Translations under genes and position numbers: made by a program
Part shown: positions 25,583 to 34,110 of the stretch, piece by piece
Position numbering within the stretch: the first letter of the stretch is position 1
How the letters are laid out: every line of letters begins with the position of its first letter
Source: Mesorhizobium sp. WSM3860
GTDB taxonomy: Bacteria; Pseudomonadota; Alphaproteobacteria; Rhizobiales; Rhizobiaceae
Assembly (NCBI RefSeq): GCF_002294995.1
Contig: NZ_NSGF01000004.1
Span: 186,001 to 250,000, forward strand
Reading direction: 5' to 3'
DNA: 64,000 bases
Notes under the pieces: generated by a model
Database searches by the model: none
Told to the model about the DNA's origin: nothing
What the model saw: only the letters and a program-made list of their open reading frames with translations

Positions 25583-25689
25583 CCGTAATAAAGTGGGCGT
25601 GAACGTGTATGGGCGGGCGGCGCATCGATGGCGATACGGGCGTCGCGAACCTCGAAAGGCCGCAGGCCAAGGCGTCGGCGCTACAACAA

Positions 25690-26283
25690 CTATTGATTGC
25701 AGAAGGCGCTGGCGTTCGGCGTCCATTTGCCGAAGCCGGTGGCGACCATGTTGGCAATGACGCGGCAGACATAGATCTTCTGCGCCGGGTCATTGTCGGG
25801 GCCGGCATGATAGCGGGCGACGGCCATCGACCAAGTCATATGGCGGGCATGGAGGCTCGCCAGGAAGCGCGCCGCGTAGTCGACGTTCTGGTGCGGATCT
25901 AGCATGTCCTCGACGCTGCGGAACTGCGCGCCATGGTAGCGATGATTGATCTGCATGCAGCCGAGATCGATCAGCGTCTTGCCCTCGCGGCGGGCATTCT
26001 CGAACGTCGCCAGCGCCTCCCCGCGGCTCCGCGGAAAAACAGCCGTTCCTTCTACGTTCAGAGCGTTGGGCTGAAGGCTGCCCTTCTTTCCCGTTTCGGT
26101 CAGGCCGACCGCATAAAGGATACCGGCCGGCACGCCGTAGCGATCGGCGGCGTGCAGGATTTCCGGTTCGCAAGGATTGGCGGCGGCTTTGGCGGTGCCG
26201 GCCGCGGCCAGGCTAGATATAGATATCGTCGCCAGCGCGCTCGCGAAGAGGCGAAGCAGCGCGGCTGAATTCCTGTGCGCCAT
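25690..26283 (-). CDS. Periplasmic lytic transglycosylase-like protein at the end of the motB-motC-fliK operon
   Basis: A 197-residue exported muramidase-like protein: signal peptide to about residue 30, then the goose-lysozyme/SLT fold with the catalytic Glu in GLTETGKKG, LGCMQINHRYHG and VARYHAGPDN. It probably cleaves peptidoglycan. ATG 26283 lies inside fliK, overlapping its last 71 bases in another frame, so translation may be coupled. Sinorhizobium, as I recall, has a transglycosylase gene at the same place between fliK (motD) and rem. No flgJ is visible in the window, so this is a good candidate for letting the rod through the wall. Confidence 0.83.
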   Translation of the reverse strand: MAHRNSAALLRLFASALATISISSLAAAGTAKAAANPCEPEILHAADRYGVPAGILYAVGLTETGKKGSLQPNALNVEGTAVFPRSRGEALATFENARREGKTLIDLGCMQINHRYHGAQFRSVEDMLDPHQNVDYAARFLASLHARHMTWSMAVARYHAGPDNDPAQKIYVCRVIANMVATGFGKWTPNASAFCNQ

Positions 26284-27610
26284 TGCCGTCGTTCCTTCCC
26301 GGTTGCCGATCGCCGCCGGCGCTGTTGCCGCCCGAGTTCCCGGGTTGGAACGAAGGCTGGTCGCGGCCCGTAGACATCGGCGGCGCGCCGCTGGCTTCGA
26401 CGCGACCGGCCGAATGGAGTGCAATCGAAGGTTGCATGATGGTGACGTGATCGACGTCGAAACCAAGACTGCGGAGCGACTTGACGATGGCGTCGCAGTC
26501 GGCGGTCAGACGGCGGTACGCCTCGTGCGTTTCCGGCTTCATCTCGATCGAAAGTTGCTCCCCGGAAAGACGCAGGCTGGCGGTGACCGTGCCGAGCTCA
26601 GCCGGGTGGAGCTCGATCTTCAGGACATGTGTCGAAACGGCAACAGAAGTGCTCGCTTGCGAGCCGATCGAGGCGCTCGAGTAGGCCTGCTGAACGCCGC
26701 TGTCCGAGGCGATCGCCTCAGCCAGCGCCGATACCGTCTGGCCGAAGGCATTTTGGGCCGGCGCCGGGAAACTCTGCTGGCTGACCACATCCATGCGCCC
26801 GGCGGCAGACGATGGCTTGGCCTGACTGTTCGATGCGAGGGCTTGCGCCGTTTGCGCGGTCTTCTGGGCGGCCGCCGGACGCCAGCTTTGCGGCGTAGCG
26901 GCGTCGGTTGCGGCTCCTTGCGTTCCAGACAGGATGTCGTCCCTGCGGATCGACATGTCCGGGCCCGGACCAGCGCTGGCCGGTTTCTGTCCGAAATCGG
27001 GCCCGGCCTTCTCCATCGCCATCGTCGCGCGACCGGATCGCGGCGACGGCTCGGTGCCTTCGGAAGCGTCAGCCAACATGCGTTTGCCTTGACGGATCGC
27101 CAGCTGTGAAGACGCGGCCTGGCCGATGGAGGGCTGGGTCCCTGCCTCTCCCTCGACAGACGATCCGCTGCGCTCGGCATTTGTCGACGTTGCGAAGTGG
27201 CGGATGTCGCCCAGCGCCATCAGCAGGGGCAAACCGTCCTGAGGCGGAGCGCTATCTGACGATTGCGCCGCCGCATCGGCATCGTCCGTGGCCTTTGGAT
27301 GGTCGGCGTCGGCGCCGTTCTTCGCGGCCTTTCCAGCCGCTGTCTTCGGAGCGGCAATCTTGTTCTGGCCATCCTGATCGGGCCGTGCCTTGGACGGACC
27401 GGCGAGGGCGCGCCGCGGCGAATGCGCATCGGAAGACGCAGGCTCCGCCGACTGCTCGGCCCGGGCCAATCTTTTTTTGGCGCCATGCACCATCTCGCCA
27501 AAATTCGAGCCGTTTTCCTTGCCGTCGGCAGGATCCTGCCGCGATTGGACGTGGGCGGATGCAAGTCCCGGCATGGCCTGGCTCACGCTGTTCATTTGGG
27601 CGCTGGTCAT
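26213..27610 (-). CDS. fliK: Flagellar hook-length control protein FliK (rhizobial MotD)
   Basis: A 465-residue protein: a long, low-complexity, Ala/Pro/Ser-rich ruler region (about 1-330) and a compact C-terminal domain (about 340-430) with LKIELHPAELGTVTASLRLSGEQLSIEMKPE, the FliK_C signature that switches export specificity by contacting FlhB. The rhizobial gene was first named motD. It is coupled to motC by an ATGA overlap and its 3' end overlaps the transglycosylase gene. Confidence 0.92.
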   Translation of the reverse strand: MTSAQMNSVSQAMPGLASAHVQSRQDPADGKENGSNFGEMVHGAKKRLARAEQSAEPASSDAHSPRRALAGPSKARPDQDGQNKIAAPKTAAGKAAKNGADADHPKATDDADAAAQSSDSAPPQDGLPLLMALGDIRHFATSTNAERSGSSVEGEAGTQPSIGQAASSQLAIRQGKRMLADASEGTEPSPRSGRATMAMEKAGPDFGQKPASAGPGPDMSIRRDDILSGTQGAATDAATPQSWRPAAAQKTAQTAQALASNSQAKPSSAAGRMDVVSQQSFPAPAQNAFGQTVSALAEAIASDSGVQQAYSSASIGSQASTSVAVSTHVLKIELHPAELGTVTASLRLSGEQLSIEMKPETHEAYRRLTADCDAIVKSLRSLGFDVDHVTIMQPSIALHSAGRVEASGAPPMSTGRDQPSFQPGNSGGNSAGGDRQPGRNDGNGAQEFSRAASPLRERAGDDIYI

Positions 27611-29046
27611 TTGGGAGCGGCTCCGAGTAGCTGGTCGATCTGGTCGAGCTGGCGGCGCGCCTTGAGCATCGCGGCATCGGTGGGATCGTGCGGATCGAGG
27701 CTTGCTGCGGTCGCCGGCGCGGATGCAGGCAGCGCGGATGGCGTTTCGGGCTGCGCAGGAGCGGGGGCTTGAGCTTCGGCCGCGGCCTGAGCCGTCGATG
27801 ACGGAGCCGGCGGCGCGGACGCCGCGGCCGGCGCGTCCGTCGGCTTGACCGGGGCCGCGGCGGCCGGCTGCTCGGGCATCGCGCCCTCCACTGGTGGCAA
27901 CCCTTCGGCGTCGGCCTGGCTCGCAGCCTCGGTTTCAGCGGGTTTCGCGGCAGCGCTTTTTGCCGAACCTGCGGCCTCGGTCTCATTCTTGGCGGCCGCC
28001 GGCACAGGAGCGACGACCTCGCCGGCAACGGCCTGTGCCGCATCGAGCAGAGCGCGGTCGCTCTGCGAAAGCTTGCCGCGATCGATCTTGCCGAGTCTGG
28101 CGCGCACATCGTCGATCGTGGCCGATACCACCGTGGAAAGGCTCGAATAGAGCACAGCGCGCGGGTCGTCCTGGTTGCCTTTGCCATTGCGGCCTTGCTC
28201 GGCCCGCGCCGAGGCGAAGGCGGAGAGATCGCTCAGCCCGTCGATCGCGGCGCGGCGCGCGATGCGGAGATATATCACCTTCTCGCGCTCGGGGTCCATC
28301 ATCGAGGTGATGTCGGCGAGCTTGTCCTGGCTGATCGACATGTGCAGCGCGATCACGCCGGAGACGAAGGAATCGGCGAACTGGCTGGCATAGGGGGAAT
28401 AGAGATAGCCCGCGACATATTGCGTCGAGGCGAGCGCGAAGCGCGCGGCGTCGCCTTGCGCCGCTGCGAGGCCGACCGAACGGCGAAGCGCTGCCTCCTC
28501 GACCAGTGTGCCGGGGCTGAGCAGGCGGGCCTCGTCCAGCAAGGTCAGCGCCGTTGCGGGTTCATCGGTCGCAAGCAGCGAGCCCTTGACCAACGCCAGA
28601 AAGGCGCCGAGGTCGGCGGGTACGCTCATAGGATCGATCGGCTTCAGGATTTCGATTGCCGCGGCCGGCCTGCCGTTGAGATAGGCGACGACCCCTTCGG
28701 CGATGGCGAGGCTCTGCGGGTCGGTCGCCGCGCGCGAAGCCGCCGCCTCGACTGTGACGGGATTGCCGCCGCTCATGCCGTAGACGAGCAGAGCCCGGAA
28801 ATTCTTCGGGTCCTTGAAATCGGCGGCATCGGCGGCGCGAAGCCTGGCATCGGTCATTTCCAGCAGCTTGGCCTGCATCGGCAGCGCCGCATGATCGCCG
28901 CCGGCGATGCGGTCCTGGATCAGCTGCAGCGAACGCACCAGCTGATAGGGGTTCAGGCCGTCATCCTGCGCGAAAGCGGCAGCCGGCGATCCTGCGGCGA
29001 GCAGCAGCAACCCGACTGCGCGGCCGATGACGATCGTGCTCCTCAT
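27607..29046 (-). CDS. motC: Periplasmic motility protein MotC
   Basis: A 479-residue exported protein with a signal peptide ending at AAAFA (about residue 26). A helical-repeat body (about 30-340) is followed by an Ala/Pro/Glu-rich segment and a short helical C-terminus. In Sinorhizobium MotC is periplasmic, is needed for flagellar rotation, interacts with MotB and is stabilised by MotE. Both partners are encoded nearby (motB adjacent, motE at 37.2 kb). Start overlaps motB stop by four bases. Confidence 0.93.
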   Translation of the reverse strand: MRSTIVIGRAVGLLLLAAGSPAAAFAQDDGLNPYQLVRSLQLIQDRIAGGDHAALPMQAKLLEMTDARLRAADAADFKDPKNFRALLVYGMSGGNPVTVEAAASRAATDPQSLAIAEGVVAYLNGRPAAAIEILKPIDPMSVPADLGAFLALVKGSLLATDEPATALTLLDEARLLSPGTLVEEAALRRSVGLAAAQGDAARFALASTQYVAGYLYSPYASQFADSFVSGVIALHMSISQDKLADITSMMDPEREKVIYLRIARRAAIDGLSDLSAFASARAEQGRNGKGNQDDPRAVLYSSLSTVVSATIDDVRARLGKIDRGKLSQSDRALLDAAQAVAGEVVAPVPAAAKNETEAAGSAKSAAAKPAETEAASQADAEGLPPVEGAMPEQPAAAAPVKPTDAPAAASAPPAPSSTAQAAAEAQAPAPAQPETPSALPASAPATAASLDPHDPTDAAMLKARRQLDQIDQLLGAAPK

Positions 29047-30482
29047 CCGCCGGTCGCCATCAGGATCTCGATGCGGCGGTTCGCGGCGGCCAGCGGATCG
29101 GACGGAATCTTGGGCTGGCGGTCGGCGAAGCCCGCGACCTCGGTGATGCGGCTTTCATCGACGCCGCCGCGCACCAGCATGTAATAGGCGGAGTGGGCGC
29201 GGGCGGTGGACAGCCGCCAGTTGTCGTAGGCGTCGCTGCGGAACGGCCGCGCATCGGTGTGGCCGCCGATGGTGATGGTGCCCTTCTTTTCGTTGATGAT
29301 GCGGCCGATCTTCTCCATCGCCAGCACCATCTCGCGGCGCGGCACGGCCGAGCCGATCTCGAACATGCCGAAGTCGAGCTGATCGGTGATCGAGATGACG
29401 ACGCCCTTGTCGGTTGCCTCGACGGAGACGCCCTCGGCCAGCTTCTCACCCGGCGCGAAGGCGTTGGCCAGCTCCTGCTTGATTTCGGCGGCGGCCTGAA
29501 GAGCGGCGCTGCTCGGGGCCTTCTCTTTCTTGTCGGAGGCTTGCTCCGGCTCCGCCTTTACCTTCTGGGCCTTTGCCGCTTCGGCCCCCGCGGCTCCCGG
29601 CATCGCAGCATCGGTCGCGGCGGCCTCCGCTTTTGCGGCTTCTGCTTGTTCAGCTTGGACTTTCTCGCCCTTGATCTGTTTGCCTTCGGCTTTCCCGACT
29701 TTCGTGTCCGATCCGGCGGTCACCTTGGCACCGGGTTTTTCCGGTGTCGCCAACGGCTCGAGCGGCGCATCCAGCTGCGGCGGTGCCGGCGGAGCGGCCT
29801 TGACCCTCGGCACTTCGGTCTCGGCGACCTTCTCGCCGGGCTTGGCCGGATCGCCTTCGATCCTCCTGCGTTCGGCGCTGGCTTCGGCGCCGGGCGTCGC
29901 AACCTGCTGCGACCAGAAGTCCGGCGCGAAAGGATCGCGATAGGATTCGCCGCCGGAAGCGCCGGTCGCCGGACCGGCGTTCTGAGCGCCGCCTTCACCC
30001 TTGGCGCTGACATTCTGCATCACGCCGGTATCGGTGGCGATCTCCGACAGCACTGCGTAGGGATCGGCAAACAGATGCTCGTCGGAGAGATCGGATTTCT
30101 GCGAGGCCTCCTTCGTCTGCCTGCGGTCGGAGGAGCCGGCGCCGCCCTTGCCGTCCTCGCCGGCCTTGCTCGCGCCATCCTGCGGATTGTCGGCGGTGAG
30201 GCCAACCTTGCTCGGGCCGTCGCCAAGGTCTTCCAAGCCCTTGCGGCTGGAATTGCGATCGATCAGCTCGACCGGGTTGAAGTAGCTGGCGACCGCCGCC
30301 TTGGTCTGCTCGTTGGCGGCGTTGATCAGCCACATGACCAGAAAGAAGCACATCATGGCGGTCATGAAGTCGGCAAAGGCGATCTTCCAGACGCCGCCAT
30401 GATGGCCGTCGTCATGACCGTCGTGGTTGCGCTTGACGATGATGATCTCGTGCCTGGCCTCGCCGTGGTCGATGGCGCTCAT
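29043..30482 (-). CDS. motB: Flagellar motor stator protein MotB
   Basis: A 479-residue stator subunit. A single membrane helix carries the proton-binding Asp (Asp38 in KIAFADFMTAMM). A long Ala/Lys/Glu-rich periplasmic linker (about 100-340) is characteristic of rhizobial MotB and probably contacts MotC. The C-terminal OmpA-like peptidoglycan-binding domain (about 350-475) shows GGHTDARPF, RLSTARAH and NRRIEI. ATG 30482 has GGAGG seven bases upstream. Its partner motA is on the other strand at 45.3 kb. Confidence 0.96.
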   Translation of the reverse strand: MSAIDHGEARHEIIIVKRNHDGHDDGHHGGVWKIAFADFMTAMMCFFLVMWLINAANEQTKAAVASYFNPVELIDRNSSRKGLEDLGDGPSKVGLTADNPQDGASKAGEDGKGGAGSSDRRQTKEASQKSDLSDEHLFADPYAVLSEIATDTGVMQNVSAKGEGGAQNAGPATGASGGESYRDPFAPDFWSQQVATPGAEASAERRRIEGDPAKPGEKVAETEVPRVKAAPPAPPQLDAPLEPLATPEKPGAKVTAGSDTKVGKAEGKQIKGEKVQAEQAEAAKAEAAATDAAMPGAAGAEAAKAQKVKAEPEQASDKKEKAPSSAALQAAAEIKQELANAFAPGEKLAEGVSVEATDKGVVISITDQLDFGMFEIGSAVPRREMVLAMEKIGRIINEKKGTITIGGHTDARPFRSDAYDNWRLSTARAHSAYYMLVRGGVDESRITEVAGFADRQPKIPSDPLAAANRRIEILMATGG

Positions 30483-31105
30483 CACAGGACCTCCGACAGG
30501 GAAGCCGACCATTCGGCGACGCGCGTCTCGAAGACGGTTTCATCGATGGTGACGGTCAGGTCGAAGCCGGCGGCCTCGGTGAAATCGAGATTGGCCGCGC
30601 GATGTCCAAGCGCTGCCTTCAGCGGCTCGAACAGCGACAGCGGCCCGCGCACGCCGATACGCACGGCTTCACTGTCGGCAATCGCGGCGTTCACGGTACG
30701 GGCAAGAGCTTCGATCGAGCGCTTCTGCAGATCATCGCTGACCACGCCGACGATGATGCGGGCGACGGTGGCGGCGGTGAGCTCGGCGACGCGCGTCTCC
30801 ATGGCATCGATCCGTGTCGCTACCGCCGCGCCCAGATCGCCGCCGAAGCATTCGAGGAACGCCTTTGCCGCATCGTCATTGGCCTGGCGTTCGGCCTCGA
30901 GCGCCGCCTCGTGGGCGGCCGCGAGTCGGGCCCCGAGTGCTGCTTCCGCATCGGCCACCGCCTCGGCGATCAGCGCGCCGATGTCGGCCTGCGGCGGCGA
31001 CACGTCCGGCTTGCGCTCGATGCCAGGCGCTGACGGTCCCTGGCCGGCGCGCGGGGCGCGCGAACCGAAATCCGGCAGGAGATCGAAAAGGGCTGCCGAA
31101 GCCAT
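30482..31105 (-). CDS. FliH-like flagellar export accessory protein
   Basis: A 207-residue cytoplasmic protein without signal or membrane segment: a long Ala/Glu-rich helix (about 40-110), then a small C-terminal domain (about 115-205). This helix-plus-domain plan and the position directly after fliF fit FliH, the regulator that anchors the FliI ATPase to the export gate. Similarity to enteric FliH is low, as is usual in rhizobia. It overlaps the motB start by one base and lies three bases after fliF. Confidence 0.65.
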   Translation of the reverse strand: MASAALFDLLPDFGSRAPRAGQGPSAPGIERKPDVSPPQADIGALIAEAVADAEAALGARLAAAHEAALEAERQANDDAAKAFLECFGGDLGAAVATRIDAMETRVAELTAATVARIIVGVVSDDLQKRSIEALARTVNAAIADSEAVRIGVRGPLSLFEPLKAALGHRAANLDFTEAAGFDLTVTIDETVFETRVAEWSASLSEVL

Positions 31106-31108
31106 GGC

Positions 31109-32767
31109 TTAACCCGCGGCTTCCGGGGCGGCCGCCCATTTGCGCAGGATCTGGGCGGTGCGTTCCTCGTTGAGATCAACCATGCGTGCCAGCCGTTCCT
31201 GCGGCGCAGGCCTGATCTTCTGGCGCAGGTCGTCGAGCGGAGTGGCGCCGGGGCGGGCGCCCGGCAGCGCGCCGACCGGCGTGTCGGCGGCGATTGCGGC
31301 CACCGGCGCGTCGGGGCTCGGCAGCGAGCGCTGGACGTCGTCGAAGCTCGGGCCGGCGAGGGCAGCGGGCCTGGCCGGTGCCGTCAGCGCGGCCGCCATC
31401 GGCCGCAGGCCGAAGAAGGCGACCAGGAACACGACGACTATGAAGGCGCCGGCATTGATCAGCGTGCCGGTGTATGTGCCGATCGAAGCGAGGATGCCCG
31501 GCTGGTCGATCGGCTCACCGTCCAGCCCGTCGATGAACTCGACCGCCGAGACGTCGATGATGTCGCCGCGCTTCTCCTCAAAGCCGGTGGCGGAAGCCAC
31601 CATCTTCTGAATATCGGCGACGCGCTTGGCGATCTGCTCGGGGGTGGCGTCCTTGCCGAGGATGGTCTTCAGCCGATCCTGGTTGACGACGACGGCGATC
31701 GACATCTTGGTCACCGAATAGCCGTTGGAAACCGTGGCGATCTTCTTGGAGTTGATCTCGTAATTGGTGATCTCCTCCTTGCGGTCATTCTGCGAGGAGG
31801 ACTGCGGCCCTTCAGTCGTGGTCGTCTGCGTCTCGGGCAGGTTCTGCTCGACGCTGGTCGGGTTCGAGGCCTGCTTCTGGTTGCTGGCCTCGTTGGTGCG
31901 CACCGACTGCACCGAACGCTCGACGCGGGATTCGGGATCGAAGATCGTTTCTTCGGTCTGGCGGGTGTCGGTGTTGACGTCGGCCTTGACGCTGGCACGG
32001 AAATTGTCGGGGCCGAGGTAAGGCGTCAGCGCGCGGCGGATGTTGTCGCCGATCTGCGCCTCGACTGTCTGCTCGACGCCGAGCGTGCGGGCCGCGCTTG
32101 TGTTGGAAGTGTCGTCGCCGGCGGCGAGCAGATTGCCGTTGGAATCGAGCACGGTGACCTTGTCGGCCGACAGGCCCGGAACCGCTGCGGCGACGAGATG
32201 GCGGATCGACTGAGCGCTCTTTTCGGCATCGACGCCGGCATAGCGGATGACCACCGAGGCCGAGGGCTGCTGCTCGTCGCGGCGGAAATTGGCGCGCTCG
32301 GACATGACGATATGCACGCGCGCCGCCTTGACACCGGCGATCGACTGGATGGTGCGCGCGATCTCGCCTTCAAGCGCACGCACGCGGGTGATCTGCTGCA
32401 TGAACGAGGTGAGGCCGAGCGAGCCGACATTGTCGAACAGCTCGTAACCGGCGTTGGCGCTGGTCGGCAGGCCCTTTTCGGCGAGCAGCATGCGCGCCTG
32501 CGCGGTGGTGCCGGCCGGCACCAGCACCGAGGTTCCGTCGGCGCCGACATCGAAGCCGATGCCCGCCTCGCCCAGCACCAGGCCGATCTGGTTCACGTCG
32601 TTGCGGTCGAGCCCGACATAGAGCGTCTCGTAGGCCGGACGGTTGAGATAGACCGAGGCGACGCCGATGACGGCCATGACAAGCGCGGCGATGCCGCCCA
32701 TGAGAGCGAGACGCCTGACGCCGAATCCGCGGAGGTTCGCGATGAGGCTCTGGATCTGTTCCGGCAC
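31109..32767 (-). CDS. fliF: Flagellar MS-ring protein FliF
   Basis: A 552-residue protein forming the membrane-supramembrane ring. Two membrane helices (about 20-42 and 440-460) flank the periplasmic ring-building domains with YETLYVGLDRNDVNQIGLVL and VRALEGEIARTIQSIAGVKAARVHIVMSER. The C-terminal cytoplasmic tail binds FliG. It starts at GTG 32767 with GGGAG about ten bases upstream. It heads a fliF-fliH-like-motB-motC-fliK-transglycosylase operon with a flagellar box 33 bases upstream. Confidence 0.97.
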   Translation of the reverse strand: MPEQIQSLIANLRGFGVRRLALMGGIAALVMAVIGVASVYLNRPAYETLYVGLDRNDVNQIGLVLGEAGIGFDVGADGTSVLVPAGTTAQARMLLAEKGLPTSANAGYELFDNVGSLGLTSFMQQITRVRALEGEIARTIQSIAGVKAARVHIVMSERANFRRDEQQPSASVVIRYAGVDAEKSAQSIRHLVAAAVPGLSADKVTVLDSNGNLLAAGDDTSNTSAARTLGVEQTVEAQIGDNIRRALTPYLGPDNFRASVKADVNTDTRQTEETIFDPESRVERSVQSVRTNEASNQKQASNPTSVEQNLPETQTTTTEGPQSSSQNDRKEEITNYEINSKKIATVSNGYSVTKMSIAVVVNQDRLKTILGKDATPEQIAKRVADIQKMVASATGFEEKRGDIIDVSAVEFIDGLDGEPIDQPGILASIGTYTGTLINAGAFIVVVFLVAFFGLRPMAAALTAPARPAALAGPSFDDVQRSLPSPDAPVAAIAADTPVGALPGARPGATPLDDLRQKIRPAPQERLARMVDLNEERTAQILRKWAAAPEAAG

Positions 32768-32800
32768 GATTCAATCGCTCCCAGCAAGACTTTCCGCCGG

Positions 32801-32825
32801 CAGACTAGACCGCGAAGCTTGTGCG
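32801..32825 (-). promoter_or_regulatory. Candidate flagellar box upstream of fliF
   Basis: On the minus strand: CGCACAAG, nine bases, CTAGTCTG, ending 33 bases before the fliF GTG. It is nearly identical to the flgB copy in the second half. Confidence 0.6.
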
Positions 32826-32892
32826 AGGATGATAGTGCGTTCCGCCAGGGGCTATGCGGGGCCCGAACGGCCCGGAGGCATCAGAGCGACGC

Positions 32893-32921
32893 GCAAAAGG
32901 CCGCGTCCAGGACGCGGCCTT
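32893..32921 (-). terminator. Rho-independent terminator of the first flagellin gene
   Basis: A perfect 12-base inverted repeat (32897-32908 with 32910-32921) lies 28 bases after the flagellin stop. On the minus strand the stem ends in a four-T run. It separates the flagellin transcript from the fliF promoter. Confidence 0.85.
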
Positions 32922-32949
32922 GCGATGGAGGGTTGCGTCAGCCGGAATA

Positions 32950-33834
32950 TCAGCTCTTGAACAGGGCCAGGATCGACTGCGAGTTGCCGTTGGCGATCGA
33001 CAGCGCCTGGATGCCGAGCTGCTGTTGCACCTGGAGCGCCTGCAGGCGGGTCGATTCCTTGTTCATGTCGGCATCGACGAGGGCACCGACGCCCTTGTCG
33101 ATCGAGTCCGACAGGTTCGACAGGAAGCTCTGCTGGGTGTCGATGCGCGACTTGGCGGCGCCGAGGTAGGCAGCGCCGGTGGAGAGCTTGGCAAGCGCGG
33201 TTTCAACGCTGTCGAGCGCGGTGTCGACGGCGGTGTCGGAAACGGCCGCGGCACTGGCATCGAAGAAGGTCGTCGCAAGCAGACCGCCGACGATGCCGCC
33301 CGTGCCGGCGGTGTCGAGAACCTGCGTGTCGGTCGCCGCCACGTCGATGGTGTCGATAGAGACGGTGGTGCCGGTGCGGTTGTACGAAGCCACGACATGC
33401 AGGTCCGAGGCGGCCGTGCCGTCGTTCTGCAGCAGGTTCGAACCGGCATAGCTGGCATTGGTGACCGACGACCTGATCTGGTCCTGGATGGCCTTGATTT
33501 CGGTCGCGATCTTCTGCTGGTTGTCCTGACTGGCGCCACGCGCGGTGACCAGCTTGGCCTTGATCGCGTCGACCTGGTCCTTGATGTCGGTGATGGCGGT
33601 GTAGGCTGTGTCGACCTTGCCGGCGCCGAGGCCGAGCGCGTCCTGGACGGCCGAGAGCGCCTTGTTGTCGGACCGCATCGAGGTGGCGATCGACCAGTAA
33701 GCGGCGTTGTCGGAAGCGGTGGCGACGCGATAGCCGGTCGAGATGCGGCCCTGCGTGGTCTCAAGCGCCTTGTTGGTGGCGTTGAGGCTCTGCAGCGCGG
33801 TCAGCGCGGCGGCGTTGGTCATGATGCTTGCCAA
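32950..33834 (-). CDS. Flagellin (first tandem copy)
   Basis: A 294-residue filament subunit with conserved D0/D1 ends (ALTALQSLNATNKALETTQGRISTGYRV and LSNLSDSIDKGVGALVDADMNKES) and a short variable centre, as in rhizobia. Hand comparison with the second copy gives 39 differences and no gap, about 87 percent identity. The start is TTG 33834: AAGGGG lies six bases upstream, and the codon aligns with the ATG of the other copy; the next in-frame ATG (33822) has no ribosome site. A stem-loop sits in its leader and a strong terminator follows. Confidence 0.96.
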   Translation of the reverse strand: MASIMTNAAALTALQSLNATNKALETTQGRISTGYRVATASDNAAYWSIATSMRSDNKALSAVQDALGLGAGKVDTAYTAITDIKDQVDAIKAKLVTARGASQDNQQKIATEIKAIQDQIRSSVTNASYAGSNLLQNDGTAASDLHVVASYNRTGTTVSIDTIDVAATDTQVLDTAGTGGIVGGLLATTFFDASAAAVSDTAVDTALDSVETALAKLSTGAAYLGAAKSRIDTQQSFLSNLSDSIDKGVGALVDADMNKESTRLQALQVQQQLGIQALSIANGNSQSILALFKS

Positions 33835-33855
33835 GATACACCCCTTCTCAAAGCA

Positions 33856-33874
33856 GGCATGCCTCGCGCATGCC
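33856..33874 (-). promoter_or_regulatory. Stem-loop in the leader of the first flagellin mRNA
   Basis: GGCATGC, five bases, GCATGCC form a perfect hairpin 21 bases upstream of the TTG start. The 276 bases between the two flagellin genes otherwise hold the promoter and a terminator. A FlbT-type leader target is possible. Confidence 0.5.
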
Positions 33875-34052
33875 GGTCAACTCTCTGGCGGGGGCGTCAT
33901 GCCTGTCGACTGTCGGTCGGCCCGTCATAGCGATTGGTTAACCATAGCTAGCGCGTCACAGTTAACGGTGCGTTAAAAGCCTGCCTTTCAAACCGCGGTG
34001 CGGTAATATTTCCCGAGCGAAGAGGTACGCCTCGGCAGCAGCATCACAAATG

Positions 34053-34083
34053 AAAATCGGGCCGCGCTGGTGGCGCGGCCCGA
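34053..34083 (-). terminator. Rho-independent terminator of the second flagellin gene
   Basis: A perfect 11-base inverted repeat (34057-34067 with 34073-34083, five-base loop) lies 27 bases after the stop and is followed on the minus strand by TTTTCATT. Confidence 0.85.
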
Positions 34084-34110
34084 CAAAGATGCCTGAAGTT
34101 CGCTGGGCGA

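Noticed and set aside
29193-31112. A 639-residue plus-strand open frame opposite motB and the fliH-like gene
   Set aside because: It is the antisense of well-supported genes in GC-rich DNA; the product is a biased run of Gly, Arg, Leu and Ala with no domain pattern or ribosome site.
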